A stretch of DNA of 64,000 nucleotides from Bacteroidales bacterium (GTDB lineage Bacteria; Bacteroidota; Bacteroidia; Bacteroidales; UBA932), in contig JAFZIO010000042.1 of NCBI GenBank assembly GCA_017554335.1, positions 1 to 64,000 of the forward strand, in the 5' to 3' direction. Of this stretch, positions 24,454 to 36,938 are shown piece by piece; the first letter of the stretch is position 1, and each line of letters begins with the position of its first letter. The position numbers were made by a program, and so were the translations under genes. The notes beneath the pieces were generated by a model. The model worked only from the letters and a program-made list of their open reading frames with translations, searched no databases and was not told the DNA's origin.

Positions 24454-25515
24454 ATGAAAAAGGTCTTTCTTCTTATTTTGGCCGCGGCAGCGCTGGCGGC
24501 ATCATGCGAAGACTTCATGCAAGGCTTCGGACGACAAGGTGAACTTCAGATACGTTTTTCTGAAACCACTCTTCCGGGGACCAAGGCTTCTGCCCTCCCC
24601 GACACCAACGAATTTATAATCAGCATTACGGATTCCAAGGGGAAATCCATTTATGAAGGGGATTACGGGTCGATGAAGGATAAACTCACCCTGGACGAAG
24701 GCAACTACACAATAGTTGCCAAATCCTGCGAATTCAGCACGCCGCAATTTGACCTGCCGCAATACGGGGACACACAAGTGGCGGCGGTAAAGTCTGGCAA
24801 AACCACCGTCGTCACATTATCCTGCAGCCAGATAAACGCAGGAGTGAGGCTTCAGATTTCTTCCGACTTCCTGGTCTCTTACCCGAATTCTGTCCTTATC
24901 CTTAAAGCATCCAGCGGCAAACTTACATACGGCTATTCGGAAAAGCGTATCGCTTTTTTCCAGCCCGGAACCGTCAGCCTTGTCCTAGCCGACAACACCG
25001 ACGAGCAGACACTGTTCTCACGTATCCTTGAGGCCCAGCAAATACTGACCCTGAACATAGGTACCGGCAACCAGTCCGGATCAAAAAGCGGCGTCACAGT
25101 ACAACTGGACACTACGCGCAACTGGCTGACGGACAACTATACTATAGGCGGAGACAACGGTGGCGGAAAAGATGTAACTGACGCATACAGCGTAAGCGAA
25201 GCAAAAAAGCACACAAGCCAGGAGGATGTCTGGGTGTACGGATACATAGTAGGCGGAGACCTTACCAGCAAGAACTGTTCTTTCAAAGGCCCCTTCTCGT
25301 CCCGAACGAACTTCGTAATAGCAGCAAAGTCTTCCTGCACAGACAAGAATTCCTGCCTCTCCGTACAACTGGCCAAGGGAAATATAAGGGACAAACTGAA
25401 CCTGGTGGACAATCCGGAACACCTGGGGAAGCAGATTTTCCTTAAAGGTGATATAGTGGAATCCTATTACGGCATCCCCGGCATTCAGAACATTTCAGAG
25501 TACAGATTCAAATAA
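24454..25515 (+). CDS. Lipoprotein with DUF4493-like and DUF6359-like (OB-fold) domains
   Basis: This 353-residue protein starts with a lipoprotein signal (MKKVFLLILAAAALAASC). Residues ~30-230 resemble DUF4493: LQIRFSETTL, EFIISITDSKGKSIYEGDYG and LTLDEGNYTIVAKS. After a Gly-rich linker (~230-240), residues ~242-353 resemble DUF6359: AYSVSEAKKHTSQEDVWVYG followed by YIVGG and GKQIFLKGDIVESYYGIPGI. Such proteins are thought to be cell-surface or adhesin-like. No catalytic motif is seen. It has a separate terminator-like hairpin. Confidence 0.75.
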   Translation: MKKVFLLILAAAALAASCEDFMQGFGRQGELQIRFSETTLPGTKASALPDTNEFIISITDSKGKSIYEGDYGSMKDKLTLDEGNYTIVAKSCEFSTPQFDLPQYGDTQVAAVKSGKTTVVTLSCSQINAGVRLQISSDFLVSYPNSVLILKASSGKLTYGYSEKRIAFFQPGTVSLVLADNTDEQTLFSRILEAQQILTLNIGTGNQSGSKSGVTVQLDTTRNWLTDNYTIGGDNGGGKDVTDAYSVSEAKKHTSQEDVWVYGYIVGGDLTSKNCSFKGPFSSRTNFVIAAKSSCTDKNSCLSVQLAKGNIRDKLNLVDNPEHLGKQIFLKGDIVESYYGIPGIQNISEYRFK

Positions 25516-25523
25516 AAATTCAC

Positions 25524-25551
25524 AGGGCACTTGCATCACTGCGAGTGCCCT
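25524..25551 (+). terminator. Terminator-like hairpin after the DUF4493 lipoprotein
   Basis: Arms AGGGCACT and AGTGCCCT plus an inner GC pair enclose a short loop. Only a weak T-containing tail follows, so termination may be partial. The rest of the spacer to 25658 is A+T-rich leader for the M16 gene, with a near-match promoter box TAACTTTC at 25631-25638. Confidence 0.5.
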
Positions 25552-25658
25552 GCTACTTAACCTAAACTTAAACTATGAAAAACTTCGCTGCTAATATATG
25601 AATTTTTTTTATCACAACAATTATTTTTCGTAACTTTCGCAAAATATTTAGTAGTGTT

Positions 25659-28541
25659 ATGAAAAAAATCCTTTTCGCCGCGCTCGCGGCAATCCTTTTG
25701 GTAACATCTTGCAACAAGTATGAGACCGTTAAGAACGACCCCCTCAACACCAAGATTTACACCATGAAAAACGGCATGAAGGTATTCATGTCCGTAAACA
25801 AAGAACAGCCCCGGATCCAGACTTACATCGCAGTCAAGGTGGGCAGCAAGAACGACCCTTCCGAGACCACCGGCCTTGCCCACTATTTTGAGCACCTGAT
25901 GTTCAAGGGCACCGAGCACTTCGGAACCATCGACTACGAGGCCGAAAAGCCCATGCTGGATGAGATTGAGCAGCTCTTCGAGGTTTACCGCAAGACGAGC
26001 GACCCGAAGGAGCGCGAAGCCATCTATCACAGGATAGACTCCGTCAGCTACGAAGCATCCAAGCTCGCCATCCCCAATGAGTACGACAAGCTCATGTCCA
26101 TGATCGGCGCAGACGGCACCAACGCTTTCACCAGCAGCGACGAAACAGTCTATGTTGAAGACATTCCTTCCAACCAGATTGACAACTGGGCCCGCATCCA
26201 GGCAGACCGCTTCCGCTATGGCGTTATCCGCGGTTTCCATACCGAGCTCGAAACTATCTACGAAGAGAAGAACATGTCCCTCACCCAGGACAGCCGCAAG
26301 GTCTGGGAAGCTATCGACCAGGCTCTGTTCCCTCACCACCCCTATGGAAAGCAGACCACCCTCGGCAGCCAGGAGCATCTCAAGAACCCTTCCATCACCA
26401 ATGTAAAGAAGTACCACGACACCTATTATGTACCTAATAACATAGCTGTCTGCGTATCCGGCGACTTCAAGCCCGACGAGATGGTAGCCGCCCTGGAGAA
26501 GTACTTCGGCGACTGGGAGCCCAATCCCGATATCCCCGCCCTCGAGTTCGAGCCTGAAGAGCCCATCACCGAGCCCATCGTAAAGGACATCTACGGCCTT
26601 GAGGCAGAGAATGTTGCCATGGCATGGAGGCTTCCCGGTGCTTACGACCTCAAGAACAGCGCTATAGCCGAAATTGCAGGTTCCATCCTCTACAACGGTC
26701 AGGCCGGCCTTATCGACCTGGATGTAATCCAGCAGCAGAAGGCCCTCGCAATGTACGGCGGTTTCAGCACCCAGCCCGATTACTGCCAGTTCATCGTTAT
26801 GGCCTATCCGAAAGAGGGACAGAGCCTTGAAGAGCTCAGGGACATCGCCCTGGAAGAGGTGGCCAAGCTTGCCGCAGGAGACTTTGACGAGTCCCTCATC
26901 AGCGCTACCATCAACAACATCAAGCTCAGCAAGATGACCCAGTTGGAGAAAAACCGCTCCCGTGCCATGCAGTACGTCAACGCGTTCATCAACGGAGTTG
27001 ACTGGAAAGACGCAGCCAGCGAAATCGAGCGCTACGAAGCCGTCACCAAGGAAGACGTCGTAGCATGGGCATCCGAGAACCTCAAGGACAACAATTACGC
27101 CATCGTTTACAAGCGCCAGGGCGTCGACAACACCGTCCAAAAGATTGCCGCACCCAAGATTACCCCTATCGTCACCAACCGCGACGTACAGAGTGACTTC
27201 CTGCAGGAGATCAAGAATACCAGCGTCAAGCCCATCGAGCCTGTCTTCGTAAACTTCGACAAGGACATGTCCCGTTTCAGCCTCACGGAAGGCGTGGATG
27301 TTCTTTACAAGAAGAATGAGATCAACGACGTTTTCCAGCTTGACATCGTTTACAATACAGGCACAGAGAACGACCCCGCCCTCGGATTTGCATTCGATTA
27401 CCTTTCATATCTCGGCACTGCTGAAAAGAGCGCAGAAGACATCGCTGCCAAGATGTACGAACTAGCATGCTCCTTCAGCGGCAGTGCAAAAGACAACCAG
27501 ACCACAGTCAGCATCAGCGGTCTTAGCGAGAACATGGCCGAGGCGCTGGCAATAGTGCGCGACCTTGCTGAGAACGCAGTCGGCAACGAAGAGGTCCTTG
27601 CAAACCTCAAGTCCGACGAGATTGCCGGACGTCTGGTCAGCAAGCGCAACCAGAGCTCCTGCTTCAACGCTCTCATCAATTATATTTCTTCCGGTCCCGA
27701 GTATATCAAGAAGACCAGGCTGAGCAATGAGGCCGTCGCAGCCCTCACATCCGACGAACTGCTCCAGAAAGTCAAGGACGTAATCGCCAACGGTTGCGAA
27801 ATCCTTTATTACGGTCCTATGAGCGAGGCTGAGGTAAAAGCCGCAGTTCCCTTCGAAGGCAGCTATGTACAGCTCCCCGAGGTCGAGTCCCAGCTGCTCC
27901 AGACTCCCGAGTCCAGCGTAGTGCTCGCCCAGTATGACGCAAAACAGCTCTACTACTTCCAGTACTCCAACCGCGGCGAGAAGTTCGATGCCGCCAGCGA
28001 GCCCGGAAGAGACCTCTATAACGAATACTTCGGAGGCGGAATGAACGCAGTGGTATTCCAGGAGATGCGTGAGGCCCGCGGCCTTGCATACAGTGCCCAG
28101 GCACGCCTGATAGCGCCCCGCTCGACCGACGACACCTTCTACTACATGGCATTCATCGCCACCCAGAACGACAAGATGCGCACCGCAATCGAGGCCTTCG
28201 ACGACATCATCAACAACATGCCCGAATCCGAGGCTGCATTCGCCGTAGCCAAGGACGCCCTCGACAGCCGTCTCCGCACCCAGCGCACCACCGGCGTATC
28301 GGTACTCAGAAGCTACTGCAGCTGCCGCCGCCTAGGCATCTCCGAGCCTCTCGACCGCGAGGTGTTCGAAGCCCTGCCCAACCTCACCCTGGAAGACGTC
28401 AAGGCCATCCAGGAGCAGTGGGTAAAGGGCCGCACCTACACCCACGCCATCCTCGGCGACATCAAGGATCTTGACGTCAACTACCTCAAGACCCTCGGTC
28501 CCGTGAAGGTCGTCTCCCTGGAAGACATCTTCGGATACTAG
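25659..28541 (+). CDS. M16-family zinc metallopeptidase lipoprotein
   Basis: This 960-residue protein has a lipoprotein signal (MKKILFAALAAILLVTSCNK). The inverted zinc motif is intact: His75-x-x-Glu78-His79 in HYFEHLMFKG, with the downstream Glu in TELETIYEEKNM. The second half is the non-catalytic M16 partner with the Arg/Tyr-type block MREARGLAYSAQARL, so both halves are in one chain, as in Bacteroidetes M16 proteins. It should degrade peptides at the periplasm or surface. C-ending codons dominate, suggesting strong expression. A double-sided terminator follows. Confidence 0.9.
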   Translation: MKKILFAALAAILLVTSCNKYETVKNDPLNTKIYTMKNGMKVFMSVNKEQPRIQTYIAVKVGSKNDPSETTGLAHYFEHLMFKGTEHFGTIDYEAEKPMLDEIEQLFEVYRKTSDPKEREAIYHRIDSVSYEASKLAIPNEYDKLMSMIGADGTNAFTSSDETVYVEDIPSNQIDNWARIQADRFRYGVIRGFHTELETIYEEKNMSLTQDSRKVWEAIDQALFPHHPYGKQTTLGSQEHLKNPSITNVKKYHDTYYVPNNIAVCVSGDFKPDEMVAALEKYFGDWEPNPDIPALEFEPEEPITEPIVKDIYGLEAENVAMAWRLPGAYDLKNSAIAEIAGSILYNGQAGLIDLDVIQQQKALAMYGGFSTQPDYCQFIVMAYPKEGQSLEELRDIALEEVAKLAAGDFDESLISATINNIKLSKMTQLEKNRSRAMQYVNAFINGVDWKDAASEIERYEAVTKEDVVAWASENLKDNNYAIVYKRQGVDNTVQKIAAPKITPIVTNRDVQSDFLQEIKNTSVKPIEPVFVNFDKDMSRFSLTEGVDVLYKKNEINDVFQLDIVYNTGTENDPALGFAFDYLSYLGTAEKSAEDIAAKMYELACSFSGSAKDNQTTVSISGLSENMAEALAIVRDLAENAVGNEEVLANLKSDEIAGRLVSKRNQSSCFNALINYISSGPEYIKKTRLSNEAVAALTSDELLQKVKDVIANGCEILYYGPMSEAEVKAAVPFEGSYVQLPEVESQLLQTPESSVVLAQYDAKQLYYFQYSNRGEKFDAASEPGRDLYNEYFGGGMNAVVFQEMREARGLAYSAQARLIAPRSTDDTFYYMAFIATQNDKMRTAIEAFDDIINNMPESEAAFAVAKDALDSRLRTQRTTGVSVLRSYCSCRRLGISEPLDREVFEALPNLTLEDVKAIQEQWVKGRTYTHAILGDIKDLDVNYLKTLGPVKVVSLEDIFGY

Positions 28542-28558
28542 ACTCTTTACTGGCATAC

Positions 28559-28594
28559 AAAAAAAGCAGCTGGCCGATGCCAGCTGCTTTTTTT
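28559..28594. terminator. Bidirectional terminator between M16 gene and tRNA-Arg
   Basis: Arms 28559-28574 and 28579-28594 form 16 perfect pairs around loop CGAT, with an A tract on one side and T tract on the other. It can end transcripts from both directions. Confidence 0.85.
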
Positions 28595-28595
28595 G

Positions 28596-28667
28596 TACGC
28601 CCTAGGCGAATCGAACGCCTATCGTAGGAACCGGAATCCTAAATTCTATCCATTAAACTAAGGGCGC
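28596..28667 (-). tRNA. tRNA-Arg (anticodon CCG)
   Basis: On the minus strand the acceptor arms are GCGCCCT and AGGGCGT (terminal G-U). The anticodon stem TAGGA/TCCTA encloses loop TTCCGGT, and the T-arm is around GTTCGATTC. CCA is not encoded. It is transcribed toward the shared terminator, 2 bp away. Confidence 0.93.
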
Positions 28668-28680
28668 GGTTTTGGGATTG

Positions 28681-28688
28681 CAAAAATA
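28681..28688 (-). promoter_or_regulatory. -7 box for tRNA-Arg
   Basis: Minus strand TATTTTTG predicts a start near 28676. It mirrors the fabD box at 28701-28708 with a 12-bp gap. Confidence 0.55.
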
Positions 28689-28700
28689 ATAAAAAATATA

Positions 28701-28708
28701 TAAATTTG
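28701..28708 (+). promoter_or_regulatory. -7 box for the fabD-nifJ operon
   Basis: TAAATTTG ends six bases before the fabD ATG at 28715, so the leader is nearly absent. Confidence 0.55.
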
Positions 28709-28714
28709 TAGCTG

Positions 28715-29602
28715 ATGAAAAACGCTTTTATATTTCCCGGACAAGGCTCGCAATTCTCAGGCATGGGCAAGGAACTGTATCAAAGCAGCCCCAAAGCCCG
28801 TGAAATGATGGAAAGGGCCAACGAAATACTGGGATTCCGCATAACCGACATAATGTTCGAAGGGTCCGACGAAGACCTGCGTGCAACGAGGGTGACCCAA
28901 CCGGCCATCTTCCTGCATTCGGTCGTCCTGGCCGGATGCAGCAAACTCGAAACACCGGACATGGTCGGCGGTCACTCGTTGGGCGAATTCAGTGCCCTCG
29001 TGGCCGCCGGTGCCGTTTCATTCGAGGACGGCCTCAAGCTGGTGGCAGCCCGTGCGGCCGCCATGCAGCGCTGCTGTGAGAAGGTCCCGGGAGCCATGGC
29101 CGCAGTAATCGCCCTGGACCAGGAAACCGTCGAGCGCGTCTGCGAAGAGACGCCCGGCATCGTCGTACCGGCAAACTACAACAGCGACGGACAGATAGTC
29201 ATCTCCGGCAGCAAGGAAGCGGTCTCCCTGGCATGCGACGGCATGAAAGCGGCAGGCGCCAAGCGTGCCCTCCCCCTCCCCGTCGGCGGAGCATTCCACT
29301 CCCCCCTCATGGAGCCGGCGCGCGAAGAGCTTGCAGCCGCCATCGAAGCGACGGCCTTCAGCGCTCCCGTCTGCCCCATCTACCAGAACGTCACCGCCGC
29401 TCCGGAGAGCGACCCCGCACGCATAAAGGACAACCTCCTGCTGCAGCTCACCTCCCCCGTCCGCTGGACCCAGAGCGTAAAGGCCATGCTGGCCGACGGA
29501 GCCACGGCGTTCACGGAGATAGGCCCGGGCAGCGTACTCCAGGGCCTCGTAAAGCGCATTGCGGGCGCACGCGAAGACATTACAATACAAGGAATTCAAT
29601 AA
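28715..29602 (+). CDS. fabD: Malonyl-CoA:ACP transacylase
   Basis: This 295-residue enzyme moves malonyl groups from CoA to acyl-carrier protein at the start of fatty-acid elongation. Diagnostic blocks are FIFPGQGSQFSGMGKELY at the N-terminus, the nucleophile GHSLGEFSAL near residue 90, PANYNSDGQIVISG, and the catalytic His in VGGAFHSPLMEPA. The C-terminal EIGPGSVLQGLVKRI is also typical. It is cytoplasmic. NifJ follows after 14 bp, so malonyl loading and acetyl-CoA production are probably co-expressed. Confidence 0.95.
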   Translation: MKNAFIFPGQGSQFSGMGKELYQSSPKAREMMERANEILGFRITDIMFEGSDEDLRATRVTQPAIFLHSVVLAGCSKLETPDMVGGHSLGEFSALVAAGAVSFEDGLKLVAARAAAMQRCCEKVPGAMAAVIALDQETVERVCEETPGIVVPANYNSDGQIVISGSKEAVSLACDGMKAAGAKRALPLPVGGAFHSPLMEPAREELAAAIEATAFSAPVCPIYQNVTAAPESDPARIKDNLLLQLTSPVRWTQSVKAMLADGATAFTEIGPGSVLQGLVKRIAGAREDITIQGIQ

Positions 29603-29616
29603 CCACAATAAAAGAT

Positions 29617-33138
<3,522 letters not shown>

Positions 33139-33168
33139 GGAGTTTCCCAACAGGTATCAATAAGAAAC

Positions 33169-33205
33169 GGAGGCCGGCAAGAGATTACCGGTCTCCTTCT
33201 TTTTG
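33169..33205 (+). terminator. Terminator of the fabD-nifJ operon
   Basis: A 9-bp stem (33169-33177 with 33188-33196, one G-U) is followed by TTCTTTTTG. Its 3' arm overlaps the last codons of the convergent regulator gene. Confidence 0.75.
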
Positions 33206-34300
33206 CAGCTGCCTGCGTACGTTATAATAAGACTGGCGGGAACCGAAGCCGGATGCAATGGCTACTTCTTCCACGGAGGCCTCGGGATACTCCAGCTTGA
33301 ATTGTGCGGCATGAGCCATACGGCAGCGGTTGATGTACATGAAGAAGCCGCCAAGACGTTCGCTCATCACCTGGGACACATATGTGCGGTTGACGCCGCA
33401 GCTGCGGGACAAGGTGGCCAGGGTCAAGTGGCTGTCCAGATAGGCCTTTTCCTCCTCGACGCAGCGCCTTATGGTCTTGACAAGATCGTCCTTGAATGTG
33501 TTGCTTTCTTCCTCAACTGCAGGAGGACAGGGTTGTTCAACAGCCTCACACACCGTTTCCGGAACCGCTTCGAACTGACGCACGTCCTTGGCCCTGTGGG
33601 GAGAAAGGGCGCCTATGATGAAGGCGACGTTGATTATGGAAAGGATGAGCATTCCGACTGCCAGGATCTCAAGGGATCCCATATAAACTATAAACCAGCT
33701 GACTGCTACATGGGTAAACGGTATCCAGATTACCTGCATGGCATAATGGGTCGGAAAGTCTTCCGGATTGGAGTAGTTCGCTACCGCAACACGACGCAAG
33801 GCCCGGACCAGCATGGTAACTGCCATGGCAAAGCAAAACAGAAAAACAATTGCCAGGGAGCCGCCGACTGAAAAATAAAATTTGCAGAAACTGCCTTCCA
33901 GCTGTGTTCCTGGAATAAGCGTAAATGCGCAGCCGGAGCCGATCATGGCCGCAAAGGGAATAGACAGGGCGTAAAGCGGACGCTTCCACCAGTTTACCTT
34001 CAGAACCTTGCCGAAATAAGAGAACAGTATCATTGAACTGAAGTAAAAAGATGACAGCATGAGCATCATCCGTACATGCAGAATGGCGTCCGTTTCCTTG
34101 GGCATGAATACCGAAGGGATCAGCACTATACTCGTCAGGAAACTGTATACGACCACTTTCCAGGCTGGGAAATAATAGTCCATGTGGCGCGAATAAGGCT
34201 CACACTTATGTCCCCAGCGCACAGCGGCTATTGCGAGGCTCACAGCAATGAAGACTGCAAGCGATGAACTGTAGCAAAGTTCTCTGAAAGTATAAAACAT
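33185..34300 (-). CDS. Membrane-bound AraC-type transcription regulator
   Basis: This 371-residue protein has about seven hydrophobic helices in residues 1-235 (for example FIAVSLAIAAVRW, VVVYSFLTSIVLIPSVF, LAVGMLILSIINVAFIIGAL). An acidic linker follows, then a C-terminal AraC/XylS DNA-binding domain (about 270-365; LATLSRSCGVNRTYVSQVM and EVAIASGFGSRQSYYNVRR). It probably senses an envelope or membrane signal and controls genes directly. ATG 34300 is chosen; a GTG at 34309 is possible. The minus-strand box GAACTTTG at 34309-34316 is a near match to the promoter consensus. No target is evident. Confidence 0.8.
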   Translation of the reverse strand: MFYTFRELCYSSSLAVFIAVSLAIAAVRWGHKCEPYSRHMDYYFPAWKVVVYSFLTSIVLIPSVFMPKETDAILHVRMMLMLSSFYFSSMILFSYFGKVLKVNWWKRPLYALSIPFAAMIGSGCAFTLIPGTQLEGSFCKFYFSVGGSLAIVFLFCFAMAVTMLVRALRRVAVANYSNPEDFPTHYAMQVIWIPFTHVAVSWFIVYMGSLEILAVGMLILSIINVAFIIGALSPHRAKDVRQFEAVPETVCEAVEQPCPPAVEEESNTFKDDLVKTIRRCVEEEKAYLDSHLTLATLSRSCGVNRTYVSQVMSERLGGFFMYINRCRMAHAAQFKLEYPEASVEEVAIASGFGSRQSYYNVRRQLQKEGDR

Positions 34301-34467
34301 AGCGGGCACAAAGTTCGCACTTTATACCCGCAATTCAAAATAAAGTTTTTCAGAGTACTTTACTGTCACTTTCTACATGGACAAATATCGTCAGCTTTTT
34401 CCTATTCGAGGTAAAAACGGGTAAAAATCGTTGTCAAATAAGGTAAAATTGTTTTAATTTGTAAACC

Positions 34468-34935
34468 ATGCTGCAGAAAACCAACGCCGCCAGGCTTCTG
34501 GATGCCGCCGGCATCCCCTACTCCCTTGTCGAGTATTCCGTCGACGAGGAGCACCTGGAAGCGTCCCATGTGGCGGAACAGCTGGGAGAAGACCTCGACT
34601 GCGTCTTCAAGACTCTTGTGCTGAGAGGCGACAAGACCGGACCTTTCGTATGCGTGATTCCCGGCTCTCTGGAAGTGGACCTGAAGCTGGCCGCAAAGAT
34701 TTCCGGCAACAAAAACTGCGAAATGCTTCATGTGAAGGAACTCCTGCCACTTACCGGTTACATACGCGGAGGATGCTCCCCAATCGGTATGAAAAAGCAG
34801 TTTCCCACGTTCATACACGAAAGCGCGCTCATGTATGATAAAATTTTTGTGAGCGCAGGAGTGCGCGGGCTTCAAATTTGCATACATCCAAAAGACTTGA
34901 TTAATTTTACAGAATCAAAAATCTATCCGATATGA
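34468..34935 (+). CDS. ybaK: YbaK/EbsC-family Cys-tRNA(Pro) deacylase
   Basis: This 155-residue protein is a single YbaK/ProX editing domain. It carries the conserved VFKTLVLRGD (catalytic Lys), CVIPGSLEVDLKLAAKISG, GYIRGGCSPIGMKK and GLQICIHPKDL. In other bacteria YbaK hydrolyses cysteine mischarged onto tRNA-Pro. Length and motif order fit well, so the assignment is firm even without a neighbour in translation. The next gene overlaps its stop by 4 bp. Confidence 0.9.
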   Translation: MLQKTNAARLLDAAGIPYSLVEYSVDEEHLEASHVAEQLGEDLDCVFKTLVLRGDKTGPFVCVIPGSLEVDLKLAAKISGNKNCEMLHVKELLPLTGYIRGGCSPIGMKKQFPTFIHESALMYDKIFVSAGVRGLQICIHPKDLINFTESKIYPI

Positions 34936-35699
34936 AAAAGTTCATCTTAATTTCAGTATTGCTCTGTGCCGCTTCATTTATAGCCGGAGCTGACGATATC
35001 ATTACCAAACTTAACGGTGAGCAGATCAAGGCAAAGGTCCTTGAAGTCTCCGACAACAGCGTGAAATTCAAACGCTTGGACAACCCTAACGGTCCTGTAT
35101 ACGTGCTGGCTTTCTCCGAGATTCAGGCAATCCAATATGAGAACGGAGTTGTAGAAACTTACAACGAGCCCGCCCCGGAAGAACAGCATTACGTCAGGGA
35201 ATCCTACGATGTCCGTTACAGGGACATTGCCTCCGTATACAACCCAAGTGCATACAACGAGCAGTTCGACGATCCTTACAACCCTGCAGTTTCCGGCATA
35301 GCTTCATTCTTCATTCCCGGTCTCGGGCAGTGTATAGACGGCGAGTGGGGCCGCGGAGCAGGTATCTTTGCAGCCAACCTGGGATTAGGAGTCCTGGAAG
35401 CAACTGAACTTTCAATCATGCTTCACTCCGCCGTCCAGGGTTCGTCTTACTACAAGCAGTACAATCAGACATCCTTGTCGTCAAATGCTGCGATGGGGGC
35501 CTCCCTCTGTGCGCTCATTATCACATCTTCCGCCCATCTGGTTCTCAATATCTGGAACATCTGCGACGCAGTAAACATTGCCAAGGTCAAGAATATGTAT
35601 TATCAGGACCTGCATGTTGCGCCCCAGCTTTCTTTCACGCCTTCTGTCAGCTCCGGTCTGCAGCCCACAGCCGGCCTAAGCCTTACTCTCAGCTTCTAA
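34932..35699 (+). CDS. Exported protein of unknown function
   Basis: This 255-residue protein has a signal peptide (MKKFILISVLLCAASFIAGA). The mature N-terminal part (ITKLNGEQIKAKVLEVSDNS, VKFKRLDNPNGPVYVL, IQAIQYENG) resembles the small beta domain that precedes many Bacteroidetes membrane proteins. After a Tyr-rich linker come hydrophobic stretches ASFFIPGLGQCIDGEWGRGA and MGASLCALIITSSAHLVLNI, a pattern like TM2/DUF5683-type proteins. I do not recognise a defined function. It is translationally coupled to ybaK and 6 bp upstream of the next gene. Confidence 0.6.
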   Translation: MKKFILISVLLCAASFIAGADDIITKLNGEQIKAKVLEVSDNSVKFKRLDNPNGPVYVLAFSEIQAIQYENGVVETYNEPAPEEQHYVRESYDVRYRDIASVYNPSAYNEQFDDPYNPAVSGIASFFIPGLGQCIDGEWGRGAGIFAANLGLGVLEATELSIMLHSAVQGSSYYKQYNQTSLSSNAAMGASLCALIITSSAHLVLNIWNICDAVNIAKVKNMYYQDLHVAPQLSFTPSVSSGLQPTAGLSLTLSF

Positions 35700-35705
35700 G
35701 TCATC

Positions 35706-36938
35706 ATGGCCCGGCGCTTCAGACTGCTTATACCGATTCTCCTGCTGACCGGAGCCGTGGCCTTCGGTCAGAACGACACGCTCCGCTTCAGCGTGCGGGG
35801 CGTCGTACGTGACGCAGAAAGCGGGCGCCCGCTGCCGGCAGTCGGCGTCTCCATTCCGGGCTCGCAGATTGCCGTCATAACAAACGCCGACGGCACCTTC
35901 GTCATTAAGTCGCCGGAGCAGCCGAAGCAACTGGCCTTCTCTCTGCTGGGATACCGCAACCTCAGGCAAAGCGTCCCGGAGTCCCCGTCCAAGGTGATGA
36001 GCGTGCGCATGAACAGAAGCAGCTTTACCCTTGACGCAGCCACGGTCGTTACCGGAGACCCCAGGGCGATAATGCTGATGGCCATACAGAAGATCAACGA
36101 CAACGCCCCCGAAAAGCCCGAGCTGTTCGACTGTTTCTTCCGCGAAACAGTACAGAAGCGACAGCGTTACATCTATGTATCTGAGGCGGTTACGCGTGTA
36201 TACAAGTCTCCTGTAAAGGATCTGTTCATCCCGGACAGGGCTGCGGTAGTGAAAAGCCGCCTGCTTACAAGCCCCCGTGCATCCGACACCCTGGGTGTCA
36301 AAGTACAGGGCGGACCCACGATGCCGGTGGACCTGGACCTTGTAAAGATGCGCCGTCTCGTAATAGACTCTCAGGAGCTGCAGGACTACCGCCTGGAGAT
36401 GATGCTTCCGGAGATGATAGACGACCGCATGCAATTCGTAATAAAGGTATCCCCTGCCGTCCAGGGAAACTTCGCTCTTCACAACGGCTTAGTATATATC
36501 GACAGGGAGACCCTGGCATTCACGCGCATAGACCTGTCTCTCGATATGTCCGATCCCAGGAAGGCCACCAGGGCCATGCTGGTACGCGAGCCCAGGGGCC
36601 TGCATTTCCGTCCCAAGGAAATGAGCCTGCTGCTCAACTATACGACCGACGGAGGCAAGACGCGCCTGAGCTACCTGAGAACCAGGTTCCGCTTCAACTG
36701 CGACTGGCGCAAGAAGCTGATAGCCACCGACTATACCGCCGTAGCGGAGATGGTCGTAACCAACCGGCACGAAGGCGGGCGCGAGCTGCAGATTCCACGT
36801 GAAGAAGCGTTCAAGAGCAGCGAGTCCCTGGCCGACAAGACCAGTTTCTACATCGACCCGGACTTCTGGGCCGACTACAATATAATCGAGCCCAGCGTCA
36901 GCCTAGAGCATGCCATTGGCAGGCTGAAGAAGGATTGA
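35706..36938 (+). CDS. Carboxypeptidase-like regulatory-domain exported protein
   Basis: This 410-residue protein has a signal peptide (MARRFRLLIPILLLTGAVAF). The first mature domain (about 25-110) is the CarboxypepD_reg-like beta-sandwich: FSVRGVVRDAESGRPLPAVG, TNADGTFVIKS and LAFSLLGYRN. The remaining ~300 residues (MLMAIQKINDNAPEKPELFD, FFRETVQKRQRYIYVSEAV, VYIDRETLAFTRIDLSLD) match the architecture of Bacteroidetes proteins with this domain and a beta-rich tail. No catalytic residues are seen; an outer-membrane-associated role is likely. Its 3' end overlaps the convergent GH2 gene by 36 bp. Confidence 0.7.
   Translation: MARRFRLLIPILLLTGAVAFGQNDTLRFSVRGVVRDAESGRPLPAVGVSIPGSQIAVITNADGTFVIKSPEQPKQLAFSLLGYRNLRQSVPESPSKVMSVRMNRSSFTLDAATVVTGDPRAIMLMAIQKINDNAPEKPELFDCFFRETVQKRQRYIYVSEAVTRVYKSPVKDLFIPDRAAVVKSRLLTSPRASDTLGVKVQGGPTMPVDLDLVKMRRLVIDSQELQDYRLEMMLPEMIDDRMQFVIKVSPAVQGNFALHNGLVYIDRETLAFTRIDLSLDMSDPRKATRAMLVREPRGLHFRPKEMSLLLNYTTDGGKTRLSYLRTRFRFNCDWRKKLIATDYTAVAEMVVTNRHEGGRELQIPREEAFKSSESLADKTSFYIDPDFWADYNIIEPSVSLEHAIGRLKKD

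Noticed and set aside
25557-27140. 527-codon open frame on the minus strand inside the M16 gene
   Set aside because: Same antisense effect of strong codon bias; overlaps the intact HxxEH peptidase.
29233-29616. N-terminal extension of nifJ into fabD
   Set aside because: The extension is Arg/Pro-rich shadow sequence of fabD; homology-like sequence begins at ATG 29617.
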